In this document: piece after piece, positions 36,801-50,900 of the stretch
How positions within the stretch are numbered: the first letter of the stretch is position 1
Layout: every line of letters begins with the position of its first letter
DNA from: Hepsetus odoe
Taxonomy: Eukaryota; Chordata; Actinopteri; Characiformes; Hepsetidae
Assembly: GCA_017165825.1 (NCBI GenBank)
Contig: CM029367.1
Coordinates: 14,549,076-14,613,075, forward strand
Reading direction: 5' to 3'
DNA: 64,000 nucleotides
Program-made: the position numbers and the translations under genes
Notes under the pieces: generated by a model
Told to the model about the DNA's origin: nothing
Seen by the model: the letters and a program-made list of their open reading frames with translations, nothing else
Database searches by the model: none

Positions 36801-37713
36801 AATCCCATTCCCCTAATGTAAGTGTAGAAAAATAGAAGAGATAAAAATAAGACTAATTTGCCAGTGTGTAGCAGTCCAGGTTTAATATTCCTTGTCATAT
36901 TCTTGGCACCCTTACCCAAACTGGCAGATTTCTGACTGCTGTGATTTTGTTTAGTCATAGAGGTGTTGATAAAAGTCCATTTGAATGGCAAATCGTGCTG
37001 ATTTACTTTGCTCATTAATGTCACTGGTCATGTTAAGTATGATTCATCCAATATCAGCATTGACACAAGCTAAAAAAAGTGTGGCTTCTTCAGCAAGGAT
37101 TCAAAACATACCTAAGGATCCATCATGAAAGATGAAAAATGAAAGATGAAGAAATGTATAAATGAAAGATGACGTTTTCAGAATGAACCTCACAGTCCCT
37201 TCATAGCACATCACTGAAGACACATATATTAGAAGAGATTAAACATGATGTGTATGCTCAACATACTGCAGAACAAGAAGTGCAAGAGTGGAAAATAAAA
37301 CAAGCAAGAAAGGGCGTTTCTAAGAATTAGTTCAGAAGGTTGTCCAAATTCCTGTGTGTGCATATTTGCAAAAAATAGTTTTTTTATAGAGGGCATATTT
37401 GCATCTTTTCACTTAAAAATTAAAAACATATAAATGTGTATGTATTATGATACCATTATTTTTAAGACCGTTCCCTTGGAAACTTGATTCATTTAGCTTT
37501 GGGGACAATGTACCTGCAATTAAGTCTTCCAACTACTTAGCGCCATGAAGCTCTGTTACATCAACTCTGTTAGTACTTGCACTTGAATGAAAGTATAAAC
37601 ATTCTCTGCAGTTTGTAATTTGATATCTGGAAGGTGAGTACTTCAGCCTGGAGTTCATGAAGCTAATCTTGAGTTCACTTATCTGTCGGAGGCATTTCCA
37701 TCTTGGAAACATC
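36801..37713. other. Intergenic DNA
   Basis: No gene is supportable. A short cluster of ATGAAAGATGA repeats occurs at about 37123-37176. Confidence 0.45.
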
Positions 37714-37778
37714 ATGAAGAACAGAGTTTGCACCATTGGATGCACCTGGTCCTTCCAAATGGCCTCATATTTCTTTCT
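37714..37778 (-). mobile_element. Tc1-like transposase fragment, second copy
   Basis: The minus strand reads KKYEAIWKDQVHPMVQTLF. It is a second, slightly better preserved copy of the block at 36616-36680. Its ends are abrupt and no inverted repeats are evident. Confidence 0.5.
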
Positions 37779-39548
37779 TAACCAAAACAGGTCAAACAGG
37801 TGCTCCTGCGTGCTGAAAAAACAACGTTAAAATTAATGTTAGACCTTCCTGTTTCTTCTTAAAGCAAAACAGGGGTAAAGGTAAGTTTCTGGTGGGCCAA
37901 ATCTAATGCCCTCATGGACAAACTTTAGCCGGGGGGCCACACACTTCGTGCTGCCCTGCTCTAGATAGCGCAGGAGAGTAAATGATCACAATTAAACACC
38001 TAAGTAAAGCCCCACTAAGGATTTTAGGTTTGGTAAGGATAATGTATGCTAACATGTTATGTCACACTGTCAAATTAACAGATCCAAGGTCTCCAATTGT
38101 TTCTCAAGTACGTATTTATTGAGCGTATTGGATTATTCTCTGCATTTTGTTTGTAAATAATGTTTTTAATTATATTAATATCCGGAGAGATACATGTTGT
38201 ATAAATCACAGCAGGAAAACATGCAACCCTAAATGTACCATCTCTAACAGCCAAGCATAATTAACACCACAATACAGAGACCGAAACTCAGGAGTGCGGC
38301 TCTGTATTCGGTATACAGACAGTGGAGATCCAACAGCAGCAATTACAATACAGAACAGAGGTCATCGGATTCTTGTGCAAACATGCAGTGAGCTGCGTAA
38401 CTAAAGAGTGATCGATATCTTAAAGCTCAGCAAAGAGGTTTGAGTAAGACCGATTTTTTCTTTTCATACTAGTCAAATGCTCCAGTATGAAACTGGAACA
38501 ACCCCCCCAACCGAGTCCAAATAAGTAGCCATGGATACAGAAGAATAGAAAATAAAGGCCCACCCTGTTACACGCTGAAGATAAACTAAATAATAGAACA
38601 GGAAACAAACCAAAAAGAAAAAAACAATGCAAGACTTGCTATATCTTTGATTCACATACATTCAGAGATTAAAACTCCTGGCAATGTCCATTAAAAGGAT
38701 GAAGCTGTTTAAAGGTTAAATTACATTAGGGGACATTAAAGCAGCAGACGGTTCTAAGAGGACTTGAATCAGTGCCAAGTGTCATATATACACAAAACAA
38801 TGTGCAAGCTTTTTTAAATTCATAACGCAATGTACTCTAATGTTGAATGTGGATAGGAAGCATGTGTAACCATTCATACTTACATAAAATCAACCTGGGT
38901 TTGACTTTCAGGTTGCATTATGAACCAAAAGTCTGTTAGTAACAAGGCACGCTTTCTTCTTTAGAGTGGGAAGTGTTCGTGAGGGTGTGTGTGAGTGTAT
39001 GAGACAGACTGAACAACTACAGATGTTATTATTTCTATATTTGTAATAATTTCTTGTGTTTTAAGCAAAGAACAGTATGATTAAAGGGATAATCTACATT
39101 GCACCCTCTGTTTTATTTATGACGTAAATAGTGATTAGTCCCAGTGCATTTCCATCACAGGTAACCAGAAAAGTGTCGACATTTAAGTAACACTTCCTAT
39201 AACCCTGTATATATAATACAAAATACATCTGTAATATGTTATAGTCCTCTTGTTTTTTTATGCATATTATTTTGTATATATGCTTAGTTTTAACCCAAAA
39301 CAAGCCATCCATGCATTATAAGGCACTGGCATATAAAATAGCAAAAATATTCATATAATTATTAATATTATATTGATCCACATATTATATGTACTCGGCT
39401 ATAAAAATGCATTCATATTATAAATATTCTGGATTCATAGGAAGAGTTTCTTTCACTGGGCACATTGTTCAATTACAGCATTTAATGAGAACTGTGTTCA
39501 CTTAGTAGTACTAACAACTGGTGGTGCTCGAGAGCTTTCAATAACCAA
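37779..39548. other. Intergenic DNA beyond the adss2 3' end
   Basis: No gene is supportable. It is AT-rich. A second minus-strand AATAAA (TTTATT at 39112-39117) could be a distal adss2 poly(A) signal. Confidence 0.45.
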
Positions 39549-41057
39549 TTTATTTTGAAGAACAAAAACGAAACAAAAAATGATTTGTTAGTTACTGAAC
39601 CAAACAGAAATGCAAAATGTCTCAATATGCTGCCTGAGTAGCACTTAGTGACAGTCAAGCTACATTATGGCAGAAGTTGGGGGAAAAAAAAAGGTTGCAA
39701 TGCAGAAAAAAAAACTCCATTTGTTAAATAAAATCACTAACCCCCTGATAAAATCTGACTGACTGATAAATCTGACAATTCCACGATCTACAGTCTATTA
39801 AAATAAAAATACTCACTCGCCAGAGAATCCTGAGACTAAACCTGAAGCACAAAAACCAAATAGTCAAAATCTCTTAATATTTAAAATACATTCAAGTTAT
39901 ATCTCATGTTGGCCTGACACCTGACAATTATTTTTAAAGTAGGTATGCAAAACTACTGACATAAATGTATCTAGAACATGTAAGGGTTAATATAATTGTA
40001 TTGTCAGTAGATGGGGATTTTTCAATAATAGGATTTTTGTAATAAATTTAAGATAAAAGATGGAAAACAAACATTCCATCTTTGAAAATATGTATAATAT
40101 AAAAATGAATTTCATACTCACATGGACCTGACCAACTATACTTAACAGACTGTGAATCATGAAGTTACTGTTAAACACATAAACTATGCTCCAGTAGCTC
40201 AGCAAGGGCCAAACTGTAAACCTGAAATATAGTAACTGTAAAATCAGTTGTGGGTCCTTGACAAATTGAATCTATACATCGTTGTCATTAAGACATTCAA
40301 TCTAAAAATAGGCAACTAAACTGGCCTGTTTGAGAGAGTGATACAGTTCTGCATATGAAAATAATGCAAATAAGAAAATGTGTATCTACATAAAGGGTCA
40401 TAGCTTACAATAAAGGAGGGGTTTGGCTAAAAAAAAAAATTAATTTACAGTTTCCCTTTCTTTAGTTTTGTTCTGGAGCCACAAGGACGATATCAGTCTA
40501 AGTATGAAATCTGAAAATATTTACTTTTTAGCTACATTAGCCTCAGCTCTCCATCAAAACTAAAAAAAGCCAAACCATTCTTTTAACCAATAAACAATAT
40601 GCACAAATGGCTAAACAAGTTTTAAACAACATCGTGAATCTATGAATGCTTCAGTTAATGACGCCTCAACATTTCATAGCACACAAAGAATGAGGTTCTG
40701 AGTTTGTTGGTGCTTTAAGAACTCATTGAAAACCAACAGTAGTTATTGCACCGAAAACAAAAGACACATCTGATCCAGAAGAGGTGAAGGTCCATTTTAA
40801 CAAGCAGTTACATGGAAATGACCACTGGGTTGAAGAGCGTCTTCTCTAATGACCTTTCCACTGTGATATCTTATATTGACTTCCATAAAAGTGTATGAGA
40901 TCTTGACTAGAGGTTGACATGCTCGAGGACCTGTTGTTCTTCTGCCAGAAGGAATCTACAGTAAATGGACAGGTGAGATGCAGGCTCCTTTCTTTGGCTA
41001 TGAATCAACAAACTCCTCGATAAGTAGCTGAGGGCTCACCCAATGTGGACAGTTCCC
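39549..41057 (-). other. adss2: adss2 3' untranslated region (approximate)
   Basis: Following the TAG at 41060-41058 on the minus strand, the first canonical AATAAA that I find is at 39554-39549 (plus-strand TTTATT), giving a UTR of about 1.5 kb. The end is inferred from this signal alone. Confidence 0.45.
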
Positions 41058-44000
41058 CTAAAACAACTGGATCATGGACTCTCGCGACTTGCCAACACCG
41101 ATCCATTTCACTAGAAAAGAGGAGGAAATAATTACTGAATAGCTGTAGATATGATCTTAAAAAGCAGCAAGCGGCACTAGCTGATATGGATTAAACCTAG
41201 ACTTGGAGTTAACTGTAATTATGTTTAATCTGAGTCTAGGAAACATCTCATTCTTAGTTCCGAAAAACAAATTCAGCAAATTTGATCTTAGCTTCACATG
41301 TTTTGCCCAAAGACCAAACAAGGATTGCCTTATATGTAACGTACACCTCCCACATCTGCCTGAATCCTGACAGACCTCAGTCTGTATTCACTTCAGTAGG
41401 AAACAAACGTTTCTTTAACCAACCTAATAGCTAGCTTGTCAGTAGCAGCAAGCAGCTCATTGTTGTGCACACTGAGACAACAATGAGCCTTTCTGAGCAG
41501 GATTAAAAAATGAAGTGGACAGTTCATTGTCATGTTAAGCTATTAAAACAAACAAAAAGTCTCTGGCAACAGATTTGTGACAGTCATCTCAAACGAAATA
41601 TGACACAGTGGTGGTAAAAATAACAATTGGAGACAAGGTCATCATTCGCTTTGAGGGGAGTTTGTTCACTTGTCATTTTTGACACCAGAGACACTTACCA
41701 GGCACTCCTAGATGCTCCTCAATAAAATGCACATATTTCTGGGCATTTTCTGGAAGTTCCTCAAAAGTTCTAGCAGCTGAGGTATCACTGTTCCATCCAG
41801 GCAAAGTCTCATATTGGACCTCAACCCTCTGCAACACTTCCTGATTAGCTGGAAAAAAAAAAAGTCTCTTTCAAATCTCTATGCATTCATAGTTTAACAA
41901 AAGTAAAACATTACAGTTACCCATAATCTACACCCTGTAACAGCTCTACTTATACAGATGCACTTTGTAGCTTTATTCCAAAAGCTACAAAGTGCATCTG
42001 GATGGTGGACTTTTTGGTCCACCATCCATGATCAGGAGGGTGGTTCACCCAGGGTGAGGCTCAGCTATTGCATCATGGTTGTGCTGAGCCCTGCAAATTC
42101 CCCAAATGTGGGAATCTTGACCGCAGAATTTCTGGTAGTGGGGGATTGCGTTCATGCTCTCCCCTGACGTATAGTGGCCTAGTGGTTATGGAGTAAGTCC
42201 CTGGATCAGAAGGTCACGGGTTTGAATCCCAGACAAGCAGGTTGCCCTGAAGTAATCTAGAGCAAGGAACCGCCCCCATCACTGCTCTCTGAGTATTTAA
42301 ATAGCTGCCCCCTGCTGTACGTGTGTGTATGGATGAAATGCAGAGGAAGCATTTTGTTGTGTCACACTGTGTGCTGTGCTGTGTTTCACAATGACAAAAT
42401 AGTCACTTTCACTTCTTTTTTTTTAACTGCTGCTTCATATTTTGTTTCAGTCATTTTCTAATCATCAGTGGTTCTGTGGAACTGTAAAGTACAAAGTGCT
42501 TCATTTTGGAAGGTATGTATTCCTCATAAAGTGGCTTGTCTGCACACACACGAATGCAGTGCTTTGTATAAGTCTTACGCACCTAAGCAAACTGTTGATT
42601 GTGTCTTTCCAAATCATTTAAGTGCACTTGTGTTTTAAGCTGTACAGACACCATGTAAGAAATATTTCTTGTTTGTTAATTAACACAAAGATACAAATAT
42701 CTTTTAAAAATATAAATTTCTCAAGTGCCTACAATAGTTGCATCATTCTTAAAATTGACAAAAGTATACAAATCGATACAGGGCCAAACTGTGTAAAATG
42801 AAATTTGACCACTCACCTGGAAAATGTGGTATGCATTCATTGTCCACCTTGTAGGCAACACCAACTTTGATCTCAGGGAAGACATCCAAGATGTCCAGTT
42901 TGGTTAGGGCTATGCTAAAAAGGAAAGATATGTATATTAAATAATTCATGGGTTACAATGTCAGTTCACTGTATGTGGTGTTTTACACATGAAGTAATGC
43001 TCTCCAGTCAAATAAAAAATGCAAAGTTGATTTGTATTCTCTAAAACTAACAATAAAAATCGTAATAGTAAAAAGGTGTAAGGTCTAATCAAACTTCAAA
43101 GACTCTTGAAGCAATTACTATTAGACAGTGAGATGAGGACTCACGCTGTAAAGCCATTTATCATGTGGGCATATTTGACGAGCACCAAATCCAGCCAACC
43201 GCACCTTCTCTTGCGACCTGTGGTCACACCCACCTCTTTCCCTCTTGTCTGGAGCAGTTCTCCAATTTCCTTTAAAGGAAATGATTACTGTCAAATCAGT
43301 ATTAAATAAAGTGTATTAAACATCTGCTTGAAAATTCACATTAGCTATAATGAAGTACAAACCACGAGGAGGGTTTAGACAAAAAGATTATTCACTGCAG
43401 GAATGTAATGACGCAAGAAATGACCACACTATATTTTACATTGTAAAAAAAAAAAAAGGCTTCTAGAAAATGGATCACACCCATTAACAGACTAAGAGAT
43501 CAAGATGAGAAATCTGACACAGACAGACAGACATGTTTAAACACACCCGCCCCTATTTTTGAAGCTTATGATGTGCAGAACAGAACAATTCTGACTTCAA
43601 ATTCACTTTCATTGCCACTTTTCAGAAGGTTTCTTAATGCAAGTAACTGAAGCACACTGTCCTGTAATGATAACACGCTGCTACAGTAACACATCTGCCC
43701 AGGTGATACACAGAAATAGATTCTTACGTTATTTTGTTCGGAGGGGAAGGCACCGATGCCCACTCGAGTGGTATAGGCCTTCACAACACCATAAACCTCT
43801 CCCACATTCTGAGGTGGCATGCCCAGACCAGTACACACCCCACCCACTGTACAGTTGGAGGAGGTCACAAAGGGGTAAGTTCCTGCAATAAGACAATTTG
43901 TGTCAGGGCTCGGAGTCTGCTGGGCTGGGGAAGTGTTAAGACATATTCTCTCAGTATCCCAAATCACACTATTTCAGTCATAAAGTGTCTCTCTGTGGTG

Positions 44001-44935
44001 TGAAGATGTGCTAAAAGAAAGACAGAGATCCAGTACCAATTTGCATATAAACATGTACATAACATTTTCAAAGGGCTTTTGCTGAGTACTGAGTAGTTTT
44101 TGTTCCTCTACCTATATACATAGTAATATTTGCATCACCAAGGCAAACAATTTGTTTTGTTATTCGGATTACAGGTCTTTCAAAACTAAAACTTTCATTT
44201 AAAAATTTAAATACAAAGTTAAAAGCACCTAGCAACCAAGAACTAGACATGCTTGTTCAATTACAAAGCTTAGGATGTAACCCTTTAATTCACATGGAAA
44301 CCAGAAACGTATTCACACCTTAGCAACTTGTGCAGTGGTTAAACAGTTGAACAAAAAGCAAAGGAGTGGTGGTGACCAGCAATTAAGACATGCAGAGTGA
44401 GGAGGGGATTATGCAAGTGTGTGTATGCGTATGTGCGTTTTTGATTCTCTGCGTGCATACCTGGGTTTCTGATTAACTCACCAGCTATAGTAGCATGATT
44501 TCCCAGCAAGCAGCTTTTAAAAGCGTACCGGTTGATTAGTATACTGTATGCTCTTTTATTTGCACTTAGGTCACCAATGGAAAATATTGATCTTGTACTT
44601 CATATCACACAGTTTTAGTATCAGTCCAGTTTTAGTATCAATGTGACTCACCAAAGTCAATGTCCAGGAGGGCAGCATTGGCACCTTCGACCAAAATCTT
44701 TTGAGGATTCCCATGTAGAGCCTCATACATGAAGAACACCCCATCTCTCACCATGGGCTTTATTCTGTCCACATATTCCTGACAGGAGCATAATATACAA
44801 GTTACTCTCAGACCACCCAGACAGCACTTATTACAGCTGGTGCATTACCAACAGAACACAAAGGCTATTTTCCCCAGTTGTTTATAACTGAGCTGTAATC
44901 TTGAGTATGACATCTTTTATTTTGGTCATTTATAA

Positions 44936-44969
<34 letters not shown>

Positions 44970-47900
44970 TTTGTGTTTAAACCTTATCTAAAATTAGAAT
45001 CATTAATCATGTATTATAATTCATCAGTTATTAAATGTTTTCCAATGCCATTCAGCCACAGTGCAATCTCACTTCACCCTTTGGGGTCAAAAAACTTTCA
45101 GAAACCATAAACAAGGTTTTCGTTTTGCAGGGCAATGCCTGAATGCAAGAGAATGCTGGGAAGGTGTTCATACATGATCAGGCCAGCTGAGACAGTTCTC
45201 CTGACAGCCCACATTATGAAAAGTATGCTGCAATAGTTTGTGTACAATCTCTGTCGTAATTACATTATATATAAGTAAGGTTTTAAGAACTAGTATCCCC
45301 TGTGAGGCAGTGAATTTTGTGTTCAGGCAAATTTTTGAGACTTAACGGGGCAAGCATTAAGTCTCATGGTATGTGTTATATCTGGTATAACAAATTCAAG
45401 AAACTGAATAAAATCTGGTAAAAAAAATTAAAGTGTAAAATAGTGATGTGCCTCACAAAAAACAACTGAATGGCTGAAGGATCTATTCAGCTTTACCCGA
45501 TCTGTTCAAAAATATTATGCTATATGCTCGACTTACTGAACTAAGGCTAAACATCTTGATTAAGTTGGGCGACTTACCTCAAGCTTCATCAGCTCCCCAT
45601 CAATGTCAATCTCTAATGATGGGTACATAGACTTATATTGCAAGGCTAGGTTTTTATACCTGTAAAAGACAGCATGATAAGGCATCGAATCTACAATAAA
45701 ATCCTAGTAGAGCACTTGAGATCAGAACATGAAGTTTGGCTTGACATGTTGTTAGCAAACGTTGCCACAAACTGGCTCCATCACTGCAGTTAACCAAGCA
45801 GCTGTAAAGATGAGGGAGAAGTAGTGGATAAAAGACTGAACTCTTTCACTTAATATGTAGCTCTGATTCTTGCTGCAGAGAACAAACGAATGCAACTCCG
45901 TATTAGAAAATAAAAAGCATAAATAAGTTTAATGTATTCTAGCCTTTTAACAAACCCAAGGACAATTTACTGGAACTGGAAAACGTTTTCTGGTACAAAA
46001 TACAGACTGATTCTTCAGCAACTTAAATCAACGTTGAAAAGAGACAGTCACGTTAGGCTGTGTTGTTTTAACCAGTTTTCACACTACTTTTATATTTATA
46101 GCCACAAGTGTGGTTTTAAATAGTTGTTTTGAACTGGTTCCATTGGAGCACACCCTCACCTCTCTGAGAACTCCTGAAAGTCAGACAAAAGGTCACATAT
46201 TCTGAGGCCACTTCTGGCAGCTTTGGCTGAGTATACCGGGCCAATGCCCTTTTTTGTTGTTCCTAGACTGAAATGAAAGAAAAACTCATTTAATACAAGC
46301 TTCAGGATTTGTAAAGGCATATCTTCCAAAAATAATAACGAGGCTATTTTTCTTTTAGGAAACATTTAAGACCAAATATGTAGTTAAAAATGCTGTGATA
46401 ACTCGTAAATACCAAATAAGAAAATCATAAACTCAATAAAACAACATCAAACATGATAGCCATCTTCAACTTAACGCATAAAACCATGAAAATAAAATGT
46501 AAGACTGTTTTCATAAGAAATAAACACATATTTCTTCACATATCATGAGAAAAAAGTTGTTTACTTTTTGCCACCTTGTTGCTGCCTCTCCTGCTCCTGA
46601 ACTCCATCGACAGCTTGATGGAAATCAAACACTGCAGACAGAGAGCAGTTGACAATATTATTGGGCAGTGCTGTGCTTACATCTCTCCAGTTTGAACACA
46701 ACTTGCACAAAAAACACCTCTGACAGATCACCAGTTTGTTTGCCATTAACTAAACTTATCACTTTGACCAAAAAAGCTCCGCATCAATACTTAAACGTAG
46801 AGCTGTGCTGTAGATACATCTTCTTGCAGCTTTTGCTCTTAAATTGTTAGTCTAAAAAGAAGAAGCTGAAAAATAGAAAATGATTAATAAGAAGGTTTTG
46901 ATTTGACAATAAGGTGCCGTCCCTGTCCCGCTCCTCCCTGCGATGGGCTGTCCAGGGTGCGTCCCCCGTCCTCGCCCTGTGTGCGCTGGGTTGGACACCA
47001 GCACTCCCCCGCGACCCCGTTTGGGACAAGCGGCAGAAAATGGATGGATGGATGGATGGATGGATTTGACAATGAAAATATAAAATCAACCCACACTCAA
47101 AGCATACCCATAATTGTTCAAGCAAACCCCATATTTATGTTTTTGGGCATTAGTGGAAGAGTAAGAATTAAAAAGGGTTTGCAAAATGGGTAAAAAGATC
47201 ATTTATAAACACGAATTTTAACTGGTTAACATCACAAATTTAAAACTACACAAATTAATAGACAATTATTTAAAACAGCAAAATTGATTCATTCATACTG
47301 TACTGAGAGAGTTCTTCTCAAACTCTCTAGCTATAAATGACTTAACAAAAAGGGATGAGAACGCTTTTGAAAAAGAGAAGTGGTTTGCCCTTAAGGTGTC
47401 TTGTTTCCTGCAGATATGCAGGCCTAGCTGGCTTATGAGCATCACATAGCACATGTTAAACAGAACAGAGCCTGCTTTATATCTTCTATGTGGAAAAAAA
47501 TAAGTCCCCCTACCAATGTGAGCGCGGTCAGAGATGACAAGTCTCTTCTCCCAGCCCTCCAAACCTGTAAAAATATACAGAAAGAGTTTTCTTAGCTTAA
47601 TGAGACGTACATCTGGAAACAGACATTCCTTAAGGCAAAAATATTTCAGAGAGACGCATTTCTGTTAAATAAATACTCACCTTTTCCCTTCCGTACATTC
47701 TTCTCAGCCTCCTCAAAGAGGCCAGGGAGGTGGATGACTACGCCGTTACCTGTGGGAAGAGACGACATAACATCCTGTGATTGCAGGACAGAAACCAGGG
47801 CTGCAGAATAAATTGTTTGCTAATCATTTTCACAATATAAGCCTTTGTGATACTGAAATAGCAGAAGGCTTCAATATCCCAGAAGTGCCCTCGAGCCAGT

Positions 47901-50900
47901 CACAATTCTGATGGTGCGCTGTGAGCATGTGGACCTTTCACCAAACCAGATGACTGTTGTGATGAATCAAGGAATTCACAAAAGCTGACAAAATTTATTT
48001 ACCAATACTGTGCAAAGAATATCGGAAGCACACCAGCACACCTTTAGTTTGTTGTGCAAATTGTGCAGCCCTACTAGACACATTCTTTTTCTTTATCCAG
48101 GAGAGAAAATACACCACACAGGACTGTGAACAATAAACATCCCCACCATACTGACCAAGAAGGAACTTTTGCAAAATATATTTACCGTTACTCTCTGGGC
48201 CTTCTGCTCAAATAAGAGCTCCTGAGTGTTTGCCAGATTTACCAAAACCTGTCCATGCATTGTTCTGGCTTACAGGCCATGGCATTTTAAATCCTTAACT
48301 ACAGGAGCTGCTGACACATATATCAAAGAGGAATTGACAAAATAAGGTGCCTGCAGACAAATGTCAGTAGCAGGTTGGGGCAGTTGCAGTCTGAGAGGTT
48401 GGCTTCGGTTCAGCTGTTATTAAGGCTGGTGCAATACTTAAAAATGGAGGGGACACTAACAGAGATGTCCTGAATATTTTGTTAGTGTTATTAAGGTATT
48501 TTAGATTCAGCCTTTTCTGGTTTAGTTTATTTCAGTATACCACACCAATTCAAAGCCCAAAAAACTGCACCACTTGTCACACACCCAAAATAGCTGCGAT
48601 GTCAGAAGTCACATGGGTTTGGAAACTTTACATTACCAAACAATCATATATACATTCAGCACGTCATTTCTAGTAAAAGAGTGATAAGGGCACAACAAGT
48701 TTGATGAATCATATCAAATATGTTTAGACTTATTTAAGCCGGCTGCTACTGTGGGGCAGAACTGTAAATGGGGCTCAAAGCTTTAAACCTGTTTGTGGGG
48801 AGTGCTCTGGAAGTGGAACACTGATTGAAGCCAACATTAATTAAAATCCTAATGGTGATAGAATAAATAAATAAATAAATGAATGAATGAATGAATGAAT
48901 GAATGAATGAATGAATATGTAAGTAACACCCTCAAAGACTAAGCGGTTCATTTAAACTCTGAGATTTGAACAGTAAGTGGGTTTACTTTAACAAAGCTAC
49001 AATTAAATTTGCAGCTAATCACAAGTCTAAACTTTACGTCCATGTTTCCCAAACATTATACACGATCTCTATGCCTGATCTTAAGAGATGTTATATAAGT
49101 ACGGATAACTCGGAGTCATGGTCAGAGCAGAAGAACGAGGAAGAGGAATGAACTTTTGTCATTTGTAATCACAGTGGCTGCAGGTCAAGCAGGTGTTTTA
49201 CGAAAGTTATATTTTATATTGAAGTTTAAATACTCACCAATAAAGGCAGTGACCTTGGGGTTGATAATGCCACTGGGTAAAAGGTGAAAGTCATACTCTA
49301 CAGAGTCGACTACAACGGTGTGTCCTGCATTGTTGCCTCCCTGCAAAGACAAAATCGATAAAAAGCCTTAATACAAATGTTCTTAAGGAGACAGCACTAG
49401 TAAATTCAGCTGTGGTGCACTGAACGAGAGTTGTTTTTCTTACCTAATGGCACTGCTTAACAGGCTCTCTGATAGAAGACTACCAGAATAAATGTAATAG
49501 CATCCAGATATTTTTGGGCACAACTACTGCCTATATTGCACTGGAGCTTTGGCTGCTGCTCAGGCAGACTGGCCTGTAAAAAGACAGACTGATGTTTGTT
49601 TCTTTGTTTCTTACATATCTTAGTGCTCCTAGAACAAAATCGTACATTATCAACCATTTGCTTTTTCACTGGTATTTATTTTGTAGTGATTTACAATGTT
49701 TTATTCATAATGCAGTTTACATAGGAAACATGCCATAAACACATACATCATTTTAATTACTATTTAAATCTTCCTGAATATAGAAACTGTGGTAATGTAT
49801 AAGGGAATATAGTGAATACAACAGAGGACAACATGTTAGCTCTTGTTCTGGCAACAACTGCCTGAGTAGATATAACAGATATAACAAAGAGACATTGATG
49901 AACTTCTCCTGAAACTTCTTAACTTCACTTAAAGGTTACAGACAAAAAAAAAAACGCCTTTTTTTTTTTTTTTTTGATTTTTTAATATAGTATATAAAGA
50001 TTGCTTTTTTGAGCTCATATCTGTAGTTTAATGAATGTATTACATATTCAAACTACAGCAACAGGTCCCACTTATTCAAGTTGTTATTTCTCTTTAACAA
50101 CAACAATAATAACAAAAATAATAATTTCCAGTAACAGTAATAGAATAAATAATGTTGAATAAATAAATGCTAGGATGCTTAAAGGAAGTAATTTAAAAAG
50201 CAAAAAGGCCTTTTTTAAGGATGTGTTCCACTGCCGATTTGTGAATGATTAATTTGGGGGCTTTAGGCTCTAACATAATCAATATTTAAATTTTTACTTT
50301 GAAATATTTTGGAATTTGCTTAAAAAAATGCAAAAGAATATAAAAGTGAAAGTGATTATTCTTGTCATTGTGAAACACAGTACAGCGAACAGTGAGTAAC
50401 AACAAAATTACACCCCTGCATTTTACCCATACACACACCGTGCAGCAGGGGGCAGCTATTGAAAGGGCCCAGGGTTGGTACAGTGACAGGGATGGTACCT
50501 TGCTCAAGGGCACCTCAGGGCAACCTACGGGTCTGAGATTCGAACCCACGACCTTTTGATCCTGGGGCCACCAGGCCACCACTGCCCCAGCTTATTTTTG
50601 TTGTTTAAGAGTTAAAATAAGCAGAATGGAAAGCAGGATATAGTTACCAGTGAAAATGGGACTGAAAGTATTTTGTGTCAATGTTCAAAACAAAAGAACA
50701 TAAACGTTTGTGAGCTACCGGTACTGGAGCAGAGTGAGACATTTGCATGTTGCATCATCCTGAGTTATAAAAATAGATAAAGACTTAACTGATATTTGTA
50801 ACAAACTGATATTTGAAACAAACTGATATTTGTAACCCACTTTGACAGAGCAGCCAAATCTTCAATTTGAAGATTACTATCAGATCAAAATATATTTTCC

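Noticed and set aside
42026..42166. A functional U1 snRNA gene.
   Set aside because: The 5' end that recognises splice donors is missing, the Sm site is altered, and no snRNA promoter element is seen upstream.
48862..48916. Regularly repeated GAAT units as a possible functional array.
   Set aside because: A simple compound tetranucleotide microsatellite in an intron.
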